Source of the DNA: JALVDI01 sp039186435 | Lineage (GTDB): Bacteria > Myxococcota_A > Polyangia > Polyangiales > Houyiibacteriaceae | Direction: 5' to 3' | DNA: 25,883 bases | NCBI GenBank assembly: GCA_039186435.1 | Contig: JBCDAA010000081.1 | Span: 1-25,883 of the forward strand | Shown here: positions 1-6,864 of the stretch, one piece after another | Layout of the letters: each line of letters starts with the position of its first letter | How positions within the stretch are numbered: the first letter of the stretch is position 1 | Notes under the pieces: generated by a model | What the model was told of the DNA's origin: nothing | The model's input: only the letters and a program-made list of their open reading frames with translations | The model's database searches: none | Translations under genes and position numbers: made by a program

Positions 1-321
1 ATCGTGAACCTCTCAAGCGTGCTCGCATCGCTCACGATCCACTCGAATCACGACAACGAGTTCGTGGAGTTTAAGCCGCTTGCGTACGACGCGTCGAAGG
101 CCGCCCTCAACCAGTTCACCGTTCACCTCGCTGCCACGCTTCGCGACACGCCCATCAAGGTCAACTCCGCGCACCCCGGGTGGGTTAAGACAGACATGGG
201 CTCTGACGCAGCGCCGATGGAGGTCGTGGATGGCGCCAAGACCTCCGTCGCTCTCGCCCTGCTCGGCGAAGATGGTCCTTCGGGACGGTTCATCCATCTT
301 GGTGAAGAGCTTCCGTGGTGA
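1..321 (+). CDS. Short-chain dehydrogenase/reductase, C-terminal part (5' end outside window)
   Basis: The reading frame is open from base 1, so the gene begins upstream of the window. What remains is the C-terminal 106 residues of a classical SDR. It has the catalytic serine strand (IVNLSS), the active-site Tyr and Lys in YDASKAAL, and the usual PG-x-V-x-T segment after them (HPGWVKTDMG) that closes over the nicotinamide. The Rossmann glycine motif lies outside the window. These enzymes use NAD(P)H to reduce or oxidise carbonyl or alcohol groups; the substrate cannot be read from the sequence. The gene converges on the GlxA-like regulator with only 16 bases between the stops, so the two are not one operon. 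SDR assignment is firm; the role is unknown. Confidence 0.9.
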   Translation: MVNLSSVLASLTIHSNHDNEFVEFKPLAYDASKAALNQFTVHLAATLRDTPIKVNSAHPGWVKTDMGSDAAPMEVVDGAKTSVALALLGEDGPSGRFIHLGEELPW

Positions 322-337
322 AAACGTGCGGCTTGCA

Positions 338-1300
338 TCAACCGCCACGCCGGAGTTCACGAACGCCTCGACCCGTCTTGTCGCGGAGCAGCGTTCGTAG
401 CGTCACCCCATCGCCGTACCCCACCTCTTCCGCGATCTCATCGACGCTCAGATCAGACGTTCGCAGCAGGTGAATCGCTCGCTCCACGCGCAGGTCGCGA
501 ACGTAGTCGATGGGCGTGCGCCCCAGCACCTTTCGGAGCCGTCGCTGGAGCGTACGCTCGCTTGCGCCGATCGCTCGCGCCGCCTCCGCGATGCTGAACG
601 CGCGGAGATTCGACCGGGTCCAACGCTCAAACGCCTCCACGATCGGGTCCGCGTGGGCGAGATGATCGAGCATCGCGTAGGACGTCTGGGAGGGTCGATC
701 GTCAACGAGGAGATAACGCGCGACGAGCTGCGCGAGAGCGGGACTTCGCTGCCGCACAAGCCAGAGCGCAAGATCGACGTGGGCGAGTGCGGCGCCGGCC
801 GTAACGTAGCTCCCGTCCTCAACCACCATCTTGGACTCGTCGAGCATCACGTCGGAAAAGCGCGTCCGAAAATCCGCCGCAAGCCACCACGTGGTCGTCG
901 CTAAACGTCGCGAGAGGAGTCCCGTCGACGCGAGGAGGTAGGTGCCGGTGCACGCCGCTGCGAGCCGCGCCCCCTTGGCATCGCCGTCAACCAGCACCCC
1001 CGCCGCGTCGCTGACATCCCTTCGCGTCAGCGCACCACCGAGCGCATCGGGGCTTTTGTCACCGAGCGCAGGAACCAGAATCAGCTCCGGACGCGAGGCC
1101 TCGCGAACGCGCACGGTGGGAATCGTCATGCCCTGCTGCGTTCGAACGCGCTTTCGAACGGAGACGACCTCGATCGAAAACGGCGCCGCCTCACCGACGT
1201 GCGGCGCGAGCTCGTTCGCCATGCCGAGCGTGTCGAGCACCGACGCGAGCCCCGTGTCGAACATGCCCTCGAGGGCCAAAACCCAGACCGCCTGACGCAT
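338..1300 (-). CDS. GlxA-type transcriptional regulator (DJ-1/PfpI domain plus AraC HTH)
   Basis: This 320-residue protein has the two-part layout of the GlxA family. Residues 1 to about 180 form a DJ-1/PfpI-like amidotransferase fold, with the conserved Cys117 in AAACTGTYLLASTGLL and the following LATTTWW segment. Residues about 215 to 315 form an AraC double helix-turn-helix, with ASERTLQRRLRKVLG and DEIAEEVGYGDGVTLRTLLR. The N-terminal domain in this family is thought to sense a ligand rather than act as an enzyme. The length is typical and the ATG at 1300 begins the first beta strand. It is divergent from the small ABM-domain gene at 1420, which is its most likely target (inference). An inverted repeat lies between them. 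Confidence 0.92.
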   Translation of the reverse strand: MRQAVWVLALEGMFDTGLASVLDTLGMANELAPHVGEAAPFSIEVVSVRKRVRTQQGMTIPTVRVREASRPELILVPALGDKSPDALGGALTRRDVSDAAGVLVDGDAKGARLAAACTGTYLLASTGLLSRRLATTTWWLAADFRTRFSDVMLDESKMVVEDGSYVTAGAALAHVDLALWLVRQRSPALAQLVARYLLVDDRPSQTSYAMLDHLAHADPIVEAFERWTRSNLRAFSIAEAARAIGASERTLQRRLRKVLGRTPIDYVRDLRVERAIHLLRTSDLSVDEIAEEVGYGDGVTLRTLLRDKTGRGVRELRRGG

Positions 1301-1320
1301 GTCGTAAAATCTATCATCAA

Positions 1321-1334
1321 TGTCGATTCCGACA
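1321..1334. promoter_or_regulatory. Inverted repeat in a divergent promoter region, possible operator
   Basis: TGTCG and CGACA form a perfect 5-base inverted repeat around ATTC. It sits 20 bases upstream of the GlxA-like start and 86 bases upstream of the ABM gene start. The surrounding 1301-1419 gap is less GC-rich than the genes beside it and must hold promoters for both. A regulator binding here is an inference from position only; a 14-base palindrome can occur by chance. Confidence 0.35.
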
Positions 1335-1419
1335 ATACCGGATTCACCCCAAAGCGCTTAGGTTTCTTCCCGTCGCCGCAAAGAGCGGCCGCAAAACACG
1401 AAAAACCAAGGGGAAAGAC

Positions 1420-1722
1420 ATGCTCAGCCACTCACTCGTCGTCAAGATCGTCGCCAAGGCCGACCGCGCGGAAGAGGTCGCCGCGTTTCTCACCGGCGCG
1501 CTCCCGCTCGCCGAAGCGGAGGACTTCACCCCCGTGTGGTTCGCCCTTCGCGTGGACGAGACGACCTTCTACGTCGTCGACGCCTTCGCGAACGAAGCCG
1601 ACCGCGGAAAACACCTCGAAGGCGAGATCGCCAAAGCGCTCATGGCCAACGCGGAAACGCTTCTCGCAGAGGCGCCCGCGATCGCACCGGCCTCGGTGCT
1701 CGCCTCCAAAGTCGTCGCGTGA
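1420..1722 (+). CDS. Putative quinol monooxygenase / ABM-domain protein
   Basis: This 100-residue protein fits the antibiotic biosynthesis monooxygenase (ABM) superfamily, a dimeric alpha/beta ferredoxin-like barrel without bound cofactor. The pattern is an N-terminal strand (HSLVVKIVAK), a helix with E-E-V-A-A-F, a strand with the F-x-L-R-V-D-E-T-T-F-Y-V-V-D-A-F pattern, and a closing helix and strand ending SKVVA. Relatives such as YgiN act on quinols or reactive aromatics, while others have no known reaction. The ATG is preceded by the Shine-Dalgarno-like AAGGGGAAA. The gene is divergent from the GlxA-type regulator and ends in a shared hairpin with the AraC gene. The family call is good; the substrate is unknown. 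Confidence 0.82.
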   Translation: MLSHSLVVKIVAKADRAEEVAAFLTGALPLAEAEDFTPVWFALRVDETTFYVVDAFANEADRGKHLEGEIAKALMANAETLLAEAPAIAPASVLASKVVA

Positions 1723-1730
1723 GATCGCAC

Positions 1731-1759
1731 GCCCCGCGTCTCCTCTCGAGGCGCGGGGC
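1731..1759. terminator. Hairpin between convergent genes, probable bidirectional terminator
   Basis: GCCCCGCG and CGCGGGGC form a perfect 8-base stem around a 13-base loop, exactly between the stops of the ABM gene (1722) and the AraC gene (1762). There is no clear T-run on either side, so it may act as a transcription block or mRNA end stabiliser rather than a textbook intrinsic terminator. Confidence 0.6.
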
Positions 1760-1761
1760 CC

Positions 1762-2643
1762 TTACCCCAGATGACTCGCCCGCATGTCGCGTAGGGCCTG
1801 CGTGGGCGTCGTCCCGAAGAGCCGCTTGAACTCCCGCGTGAATTGAGACTGGCTTTGGTAGCCCACGCGAAACGCGGCTTCGCCGGCGTTCAGTCCGTCG
1901 CTCAGCATCAAGAGGCGCGCGCGATGCAGGCGGACTTTCTTGAGGTACTGGATGGGCGTCAACGAGGTCACCTCCTTGAAGCTCCGATGGAGCGTGGACG
2001 CACTCATGCCGACCATGCGCGCGAGGTGTTCCACATCCGTCGGCTCGTCGAAGTGTCGCTGGAGGTGCCTCACGACGCGCGCCACACCGCGCCCGGCGCC
2101 TCCGTTCACGGCGAGCTGCGTCAGCTGCGCGCCCTGCTCGCCTCGGAGCAGATGAAAGAGAACTTCGCGCATCACCCCCGGCCCCAAGACACGGGCGCGC
2201 GTCGGATCGCTCGCCACCGCCACCATCCGGGTCATGGCCTCGGCGAGTTCGTCGTGCACCGCGGACACGTAGACCCCGGGCTGCGCGTGCGCCTGAATCG
2301 CGTCCGGCTCCTCCATCTCGAGAAGAAGCTGGCCCACTTCACCCACGTCGACGTGAAGCACCAGCGCAAGGAGCGGGTCCTCCGGCGTCGCGTGCACGAT
2401 CTCCGCCTCCACCGGCAAGGGCAGCGACACCACCAGGTAGTGCATCGGGTCGTAGCGATACGTTCGGCCGCCGAGATGCACCCGCTTGTTTCCGCGCGCG
2501 ACGAAGCAGACGCAGGCGTCGTACACCATGGAGGTGCGCTCCATCGGTGACGTGACGTGAACGAGGCGCAGCCCCGGCCAAAACGTGTCGTGGGTTCCCG
2601 GACCGCGGGCGATCAAGAGCTCAGCGAGGTCCGGCGTCGCCAT
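1762..2643 (-). CDS. AraC family transcriptional regulator with AraC_N domain
   Basis: The frame is open further upstream, but the ATG at 2643 (MATPDLAELLIARG) gives a 293-residue protein of normal family length and leaves a proper gap to the divergent gene. Residues about 20 to 170 match the cupin-like AraC_N sensor domain (PGLRLVHVTSP, CVCFVARG, YRYDPMHYLVVSLPLP). Residues about 190 to 290 are the two helix-turn-helix units, with the recognition segment SASTLHRSFKEVTSLTP and the second motif VGYQSQSQFTREFKRLFG. Members of this branch often control a neighbouring reductase gene, and here an aldo-keto reductase is transcribed divergently. Paired GACAGGAT repeats in the gap are candidate sites. 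No strong Shine-Dalgarno sequence is seen, so a nearby alternative start is possible. Confidence 0.9.
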   Translation of the reverse strand: MATPDLAELLIARGPGTHDTFWPGLRLVHVTSPMERTSMVYDACVCFVARGNKRVHLGGRTYRYDPMHYLVVSLPLPVEAEIVHATPEDPLLALVLHVDVGEVGQLLLEMEEPDAIQAHAQPGVYVSAVHDELAEAMTRMVAVASDPTRARVLGPGVMREVLFHLLRGEQGAQLTQLAVNGGAGRGVARVVRHLQRHFDEPTDVEHLARMVGMSASTLHRSFKEVTSLTPIQYLKKVRLHRARLLMLSDGLNAGEAAFRVGYQSQSQFTREFKRLFGTTPTQALRDMRASHLG

Positions 2644-2695
2644 TGCCAGAATCTGACCAAATTCAGCGGCCAGCACCACCAAGAAGACGCGCTCT

Positions 2696-2724
2696 GACAG
2701 GATTGGGCAAAACGTCGACAGGAT
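2696..2724. promoter_or_regulatory. Direct repeat GACAGGAT with 21-base period, candidate AraC-type operator
   Basis: GACAGGAT occurs at 2696-2703 and again at 2717-2724, a centre-to-centre distance of 21 bases, or two turns of the helix. AraC-family proteins commonly bind two direct half-sites with this spacing. The repeats lie in the 142-base gap between the AraC gene (start 2643) and the aldo-keto reductase (start 2786). The pattern is seen directly; its use as an operator is inference. Confidence 0.5.
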
Positions 2725-2785
2725 CTCCCGTGCTGCGAAGTCACCCCGAGGCCTAGGGTTGGCTCCACACAAAAAGGAGGACCGG

Positions 2786-3787
2786 ATGGAGTACCGCTTT
2801 CTCGGCAACACAGGGCTTCGCGTCTCCGAACTCTGTCTTGGCTGCATGACCTTTGGCCAAGGCTTCTTCGGAATCGGCGAAGTCGAACAAGAGGGCGCCA
2901 CCGCGCTCGTAAAGCGAGCCCTCGAGGGTGGAATCAACTTCTTCGACACCGCCGACATCTACAGCATGGGCCAGTCCGAGACGCTCCTCGGCGGCGCCCT
3001 GAAGGAGCTCGGCATCGAGCGCGACTCCGTGGTTCTTGCGACCAAAGTTCGCGGGGCCATGAGCGAAGACGAGGTGAACAAGGTGGGTCTCTCGCGGAAG
3101 CACATCATCGCGGGCTGTGAGGCAAGCCTGCGCCGCCTCGGGACCGACCACATCGACCTCTATCAAATTCACGGTCCAGACGAGTACACGCCGCTCGAAG
3201 AAACAATGCGCGCGCTCGAAGACCTCGTGCAGCAGGGAAAGGTCCGCTACGTCGGCTGCTCCAACCTCATGGCGTGGCAGATCGTCAAAGCGAACAGCCT
3301 CGCGGGCGCAAGCGCTCGCTTCGTTTCCCTCCAGGCGTACTACTCCCTTCTCGGACGGGAGCTCGAGCTCGACCTCGTGCCGATGTGTGAGGACCAGGGT
3401 CTCGGCATCATGGTGTGGTCGCCCCTCGCGGGAGGGTTTATCACCGGCAAGTATCGTCGCGGTGCGGAAGCGCCCGAAGGATCGCGTCGCACGACCTTCG
3501 ACTTTCCCCCGATCGACAAGGAAAAAGGCTACGACATCGTCGAAGCGCTCGACGTCCTCGCCAAGAGCAAAGACGCGACGATTCCGCGCCTTGCCCTCTC
3601 GTGGGTGCTACGCCAGCGAGGAATCACGTCCGTAATCATTGGTGCGAAGCGGCTCTCGCAACTCGAGGACAACCTCGCCGCCGTCGACATCCAGTGGACC
3701 GACGCCGAGCTCAACCAGCTCGCTGAGCTCAGCACCCCGCCGAGTCTCTATCCCTACTGGATGCAGGGAATGTTCAGCCGCACCTAG
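2786..3787 (+). CDS. Aldo/keto reductase
   Basis: This 333-residue protein is a monomeric (alpha/beta)8-barrel oxidoreductase that reduces aldehydes or ketones with NADPH. All four catalytic residues are visible: Asp54 and Tyr59 in FFDTADIYSMGQSE, Lys87 in VLATKV, and His129 in LYQIHGPD. Late NADPH-contact segments are present (GAKRLSQLEDN). The length agrees with the AKR7/AKR11-like bacterial group. The frame is open from a TTG at 2759, but the ATG at 2786 has an excellent Shine-Dalgarno sequence (AAAAAGGAGG) at the right distance and begins the family's usual M-x-Y-R-x-L-G. It is divergent from the AraC gene, its probable regulator (inference). The natural substrate is unknown. Confidence 0.95.
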   Translation: MEYRFLGNTGLRVSELCLGCMTFGQGFFGIGEVEQEGATALVKRALEGGINFFDTADIYSMGQSETLLGGALKELGIERDSVVLATKVRGAMSEDEVNKVGLSRKHIIAGCEASLRRLGTDHIDLYQIHGPDEYTPLEETMRALEDLVQQGKVRYVGCSNLMAWQIVKANSLAGASARFVSLQAYYSLLGRELELDLVPMCEDQGLGIMVWSPLAGGFITGKYRRGAEAPEGSRRTTFDFPPIDKEKGYDIVEALDVLAKSKDATIPRLALSWVLRQRGITSVIIGAKRLSQLEDNLAAVDIQWTDAELNQLAELSTPPSLYPYWMQGMFSRT

Positions 3788-3788
3788 G

Positions 3789-3819
3789 GCCGCTCTGTGA
3801 CGGTCAGAAGAGGAGCGGC
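3789..3819. terminator. Hairpin between convergent genes
   Basis: GCCGCTC (3789-3795) and GAGCGGC (3813-3819) form a perfect 7-base stem. It begins one base after the aldo-keto reductase stop and overlaps the last codons of the convergent Cys-rich lipoprotein gene. It may end the plus-strand transcript. No T-run follows. Confidence 0.4.
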
Positions 3820-5213
3820 GTGTCGCAGATCCGGCGTGCCCCGACCGGAATGCACGAAAGGCCATCGCAGCAGTCCGTTCCCGTGGTGCAGTCGCTGCCG
3901 CGGGGGATGCAGATGCCCGCGTCGGGGACGCCCGCATCAAGGCCGCCGTCCATCCCCCCGTCCGGAGGAATCCGCGGGGGTGGACCGCAGCGATGAACGC
4001 CGTCCGGATGAAGCGCACACAAATCGTTGCAGCATTCGGAGGGATCCGAGCACTCGCCCCCGTCGCTCACACAGCACCCCGGATCGCGACGGGGATCACA
4101 ATCGAGATTGGTACATCGCTTCGGAAACTGCGGACCCTCCGCGGGGTCGTCTCGAAGCTGCACGCAGCGTCGTTCACCATCCGGCCCGGGACAGCAGTGC
4201 GAGTCGTTTTCGCAGAGCTCACCGGAAGGCAAGCAGCGCGGTTCCGGTTCGTCCTGGCCGGGATGACCCATGCGCTTTCGGCAGCGAACCACCCCTTCGG
4301 GATCGGCCTCGCATCGCCCCGAACAGCATTCTTCGTCGCGGGTGCACACCTCGCCAAACTCGTTCGAGATGTCCCCTCCCTGGGTGGTCTGGTGGTACCC
4401 GCTCGTGCGGCATCCGCCGATTGGAAGGCACCGCGACGGACCGTCTTCCGGACGGTCGCACCGAAACGTGCAGCACTCCCCATCGTTGTCGCAGGGTTCG
4501 AAGGTTGCCCGGCAGAAGAGCGGCGCGCGGCAGTAGCCTTCCTCACAGAGAAGACCGCAGCACTCGCTCGCGCGGCTGCAGGGTGTTCCCGCCGGGCGAC
4601 AGAGGGAGAGGCGCTCGCAGGTTCCCCCTTCGCAGGACCGCGAGCAGCACTCGTCGTCCGCGGTGCACGCTTCGCCGGTGACCCCGCACGCGTCTCCGTC
4701 CCCGGTGCAGGTGAGGGACTCCCCGCTGCAGGAACCGGAGCAACAGTTGAAGTCATCGGTGCAGGACGCAGCGTCTCCTCGGCAGCTTCCCACGGCCACC
4801 CCGCAGACCGCCGCGGCGCAATTGCCGCTGCAGCAGTCCGCGATCCCGTCGCACGCGTCGCCGACTGGGTTGCACATCGCCGCGTCGTCGCACACTCCGT
4901 CGCGGCAGCTTCCTTCGCAGCAGTCGACCGTAAAGGTGCAGCTTGCGCCGGCCGGTCGACAGAGCGGATCCCCGCAGGTTTGCACTCCGTCGAGGCCGAG
5001 GATGCACACCCCCGAGCAACACTCCGCGCCGGCGGTGCACATCGCCCCGCTCGCGCTGCACAGCCCACCGTCGCCCGTCGCATCCGGGCGGTCGGCAACG
5101 TCGGCGGCGCCATCGCGGGGATCGAGTCCCGAATCCCCATCCAGGTCGATCTTCTCCGAACAGCTGCAACCCACTATCAGCGCAGTCAACGTCAACCAAT
5201 ACAATCGGTTCAT
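3804..5213 (-). CDS. Cysteine-knot-rich lipoprotein, third gene of the sigma-FecR cassette
   Basis: This 469-residue secreted protein starts MNRLYWLTLTALIVGCSC. The first 16 residues form a lipoprotein signal with lipobox I-V-G-C, so it is probably anchored through Cys16. After an acidic Asp/Gly-rich linker come repeated modules of about 35-40 residues with the pattern C-x(5-6)-C-x(4-6)-CC-x(2-3)-C-x(3-9)-C. Twelve Cys-Cys pairs are present (AECCSGVC, VDCCEGSC, ADCCSGNC and others), arranged like knottin or Dickkopf-type disulfide knots. A Gly/Asp-rich spacer near the C-terminus precedes the last knot. The start is fixed by a 4-base ATGA overlap with the FecR-like gene and a GAGGAGG site; the longer open frame would run far into that gene. 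The product probably acts outside the cell or on the envelope as the effector or sensor of the cassette (inference). No enzyme domain is seen. Confidence 0.85.
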   Translation of the reverse strand: MNRLYWLTLTALIVGCSCSEKIDLDGDSGLDPRDGAADVADRPDATGDGGLCSASGAMCTAGAECCSGVCILGLDGVQTCGDPLCRPAGASCTFTVDCCEGSCRDGVCDDAAMCNPVGDACDGIADCCSGNCAAAVCGVAVGSCRGDAASCTDDFNCCSGSCSGESLTCTGDGDACGVTGEACTADDECCSRSCEGGTCERLSLCRPAGTPCSRASECCGLLCEEGYCRAPLFCRATFEPCDNDGECCTFRCDRPEDGPSRCLPIGGCRTSGYHQTTQGGDISNEFGEVCTRDEECCSGRCEADPEGVVRCRKRMGHPGQDEPEPRCLPSGELCENDSHCCPGPDGERRCVQLRDDPAEGPQFPKRCTNLDCDPRRDPGCCVSDGGECSDPSECCNDLCALHPDGVHRCGPPPRIPPDGGMDGGLDAGVPDAGICIPRGSDCTTGTDCCDGLSCIPVGARRICDTPLLF

Positions 5214-6211
5214 GGCCGGGCCTCCTCGTCGAGTCCTTCGAGCAACTGGCGCGCGTCCGCCGCATTGGCGCCGCGCGGAAAGCGGGAGAGGTATCGGCGC
5301 AGCAGGCGCTCGGCGGCGACGCGATCCCCACGTTCCAGCGTGAGCCGGGCGAGCGCGAAGAGCGCGTTGGCCGCCCAAGGGCCTCCACTGCGGGCAACCC
5401 GTCGGTAGAGTTGTGTGGCGCGTCCGGGGTCGTGCGCCTCGAGGGATGCCGCTTCCTCGAACGCCGCACGCCAATCGGGTTCCGGCTGCGCTTCTTGCGC
5501 CGTCTCGGATGGGTGCCGTGGTGCCTCCCGCGCTTCGAGCGTCGGCGCCGCTTCGCGCGTCGGCTCCGCTTCGAGCATCGGCTGCGCTTCGGGCGTCGGC
5601 TGCGCTTCGTGCGTCGGCTGCGCTTCGTGCGTCGGCTGCGCGGCCGAATCCGTATCCTCGGTCTCCGGCGCCGGGTACGACTCCCCGGGGACAAGGAGGC
5701 GCTCCCCATCGCGTGCACGAACCCGCACACGGCCCTCGAATACGTCCACGCGGGTCTTCCCCTCGACGCGCGCGACGCGAAAGCGGGTGCCGACGACCTC
5801 AACCTGCACGCTACCGCTTCGCACGACGAATCGTTCGCCGGCAGAAAGGGGGTCGACCGTAAACGTGGCTCCACCCTCTTCGAGCCTTACGTCCCAACCC
5901 TCGTCGCCGCGCGAGGCCACCAGAACGCTCTCGTTTGCGGCCTCGATGCGCACCCCAGCGAGCGAGGTCTCGCTGCCGGCAGCGCCCGTTGCGATTCGAA
6001 TCGTCTCCGGCGGAGCGTCGGCGCGATCGACGACAAACCAAGTACCCGCGAGGACGACCGCAGCCGCCACGACAAGCGCGGGCCAAACCCGCGGGGGCGG
6101 ATCGGCAGGTCGCGGAGTCGGGGCATCCAGCTCCGCGACAACCCGGCGTCGCACGCGCTCCCAGCGAGCTTCGTCGAGGGGCTCCACCGGAATCTGGTCA
6201 GCCAACTTCAT
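5210..6211 (-). CDS. FecR-like membrane protein with repeat linker and TPR-like C-terminus
   Basis: This 333-residue protein has four parts. Residues 1-42 are cytoplasmic and charged, the position where FecR proteins contact their sigma factor. Residues 43-61 (VWPALVVAAAVVLAGTWFVV) are one membrane helix. Residues about 70-175 form a FecR-type beta domain (VRSGSVQVEVVGTRFRV, TRVDVFEGRVRVRA). Residues about 190-230 are a hexapeptide repeat linker rich in Glu, Ala, Pro and Thr, encoded by tandem 18-base repeats. The last 90 residues are helical and TPR/YbgF-like (ATQLYRRVARSGGPWAANALFALARL). It overlaps the sigma factor gene and the lipoprotein gene by ATGA on each side. It is probably the membrane-bound regulator or anti-sigma of the sigma factor (inference from family and coupling). 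No TonB-dependent receptor lies nearby, unlike classical FecIRA systems. Confidence 0.85.
   Translation of the reverse strand: MKLADQIPVEPLDEARWERVRRRVVAELDAPTPRPADPPPRVWPALVVAAAVVLAGTWFVVDRADAPPETIRIATGAAGSETSLAGVRIEAANESVLVASRGDEGWDVRLEEGGATFTVDPLSAGERFVVRSGSVQVEVVGTRFRVARVEGKTRVDVFEGRVRVRARDGERLLVPGESYPAPETEDTDSAAQPTHEAQPTHEAQPTPEAQPMLEAEPTREAAPTLEAREAPRHPSETAQEAQPEPDWRAAFEEAASLEAHDPGRATQLYRRVARSGGPWAANALFALARLTLERGDRVAAERLLRRYLSRFPRGANAADARQLLEGLDEEARP
5531..5638. repeat. Six tandem copies of an 18-base repeat inside the FecR-like gene
   Basis: Six back-to-back units begin at 5531, 5549, 5567, 5585, 5603 and 5621, each close to CGCTTCGTGCGTCGGCTG. The last two are identical and the others differ at a few bases. 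On the minus strand they encode six hexapeptides of the form A-Q-P-T-x-E. The in-frame period means copy number can change without a frameshift, altering linker length between the FecR domain and the TPR-like tail. Confidence 0.9.
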
Positions 6212-6795
6212 GCGTCCCCCGTTTCGTTGAGAAACTCCGAAAGGAGCGGATCCCGTGCGGCGCGCTGATGGACCATGCGCCGCGCCCGCCACACCCGGCT
6301 CTTCGCCGCGACGCTTCGAATGCCCATGATCCGCGCAACCTCGTGGAGAGGACGCCCGTCGATCACGTGAAGCGCGTAGGCGATTCGATACTTCGCCGGA
6401 ATCCGATCGAGCAGCAGGTAGAGCCGACGAACGGCCCGGCGTGCGCGCACCGTACGCTCGGGCTCATCGCCTGCACTCGCCGCCTCCGGGACCACGGAAA
6501 GGTGCGGAGCCCTTCGTCGCGAGAGGTATTGAAACGCCACCCTCGCCGCGATCGAATCGACCCACGTGGCCAGACTCGACTCGGCGCGAAACGACGCGAT
6601 GGACCGAAAGACCTGGATGAAGGTCTCTTGGGCGAGATCCTCCATCTCGCGATTCGAGCCCATGATGCGGTAGAGCGTGTGCTGGACCTGACGGCGCTGC
6701 GCTTCGAAGAGCTCGAGCTGCGCCGCGCGGTCGCCTGCGGCGCACCGCTGCGCGAGCTCTTTCTCCGTCGGTGCCAACCTCTTGGCCTCAGCCAT
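6208..6795 (-). CDS. ECF-type RNA polymerase sigma factor (sigma-70 family)
   Basis: This 195-residue protein has the two-domain layout of an extracytoplasmic-function sigma factor. Region 2 spans about residues 25-95 and contains the core motif EDLAQETFIQVF at 52-63 and the promoter-melting segment FRAESSLATWVDSIAARVAFQYLSRRR. Region 4 spans about 128-178, with RIPAKYRIAYALHVIDGRPLHEVARIMGI followed by the recognition helix SVAAKSRVWRARRMV. Regions 1 and 3 are absent, as expected. The stop codon overlaps the start of the FecR-like gene (ATGA at 6208-6211), so the two are translationally coupled. It probably directs RNA polymerase to genes of an envelope or surface response, possibly including its own operon (inference). 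No strong Shine-Dalgarno sequence precedes the ATG. Confidence 0.93.
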   Translation of the reverse strand: MAEAKRLAPTEKELAQRCAAGDRAAQLELFEAQRRQVQHTLYRIMGSNREMEDLAQETFIQVFRSIASFRAESSLATWVDSIAARVAFQYLSRRRAPHLSVVPEAASAGDEPERTVRARRAVRRLYLLLDRIPAKYRIAYALHVIDGRPLHEVARIMGIRSVAAKSRVWRARRMVHQRAARDPLLSEFLNETGDA

Positions 6796-6864
6796 CCAGA
6801 GATAGTGGGACGAGGGCCTTACCCGGTTTCAAAAATCGCTCAAACAACTGAAATCAATGACGAA

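Noticed and set aside
2644..2958. Longer N-terminus for the AraC regulator
   Set aside because: It would overlap the divergent aldo-keto reductase gene and its Shine-Dalgarno site.
3993..5408. A 471-residue plus-strand open frame
   Set aside because: It is antisense to the Cys-knot lipoprotein, whose signal peptide, lipobox and repeats are convincing.
5531..5638. CRISPR-like repeats
   Set aside because: The units are contiguous 18-base copies with no spacers, in frame within a coding region.
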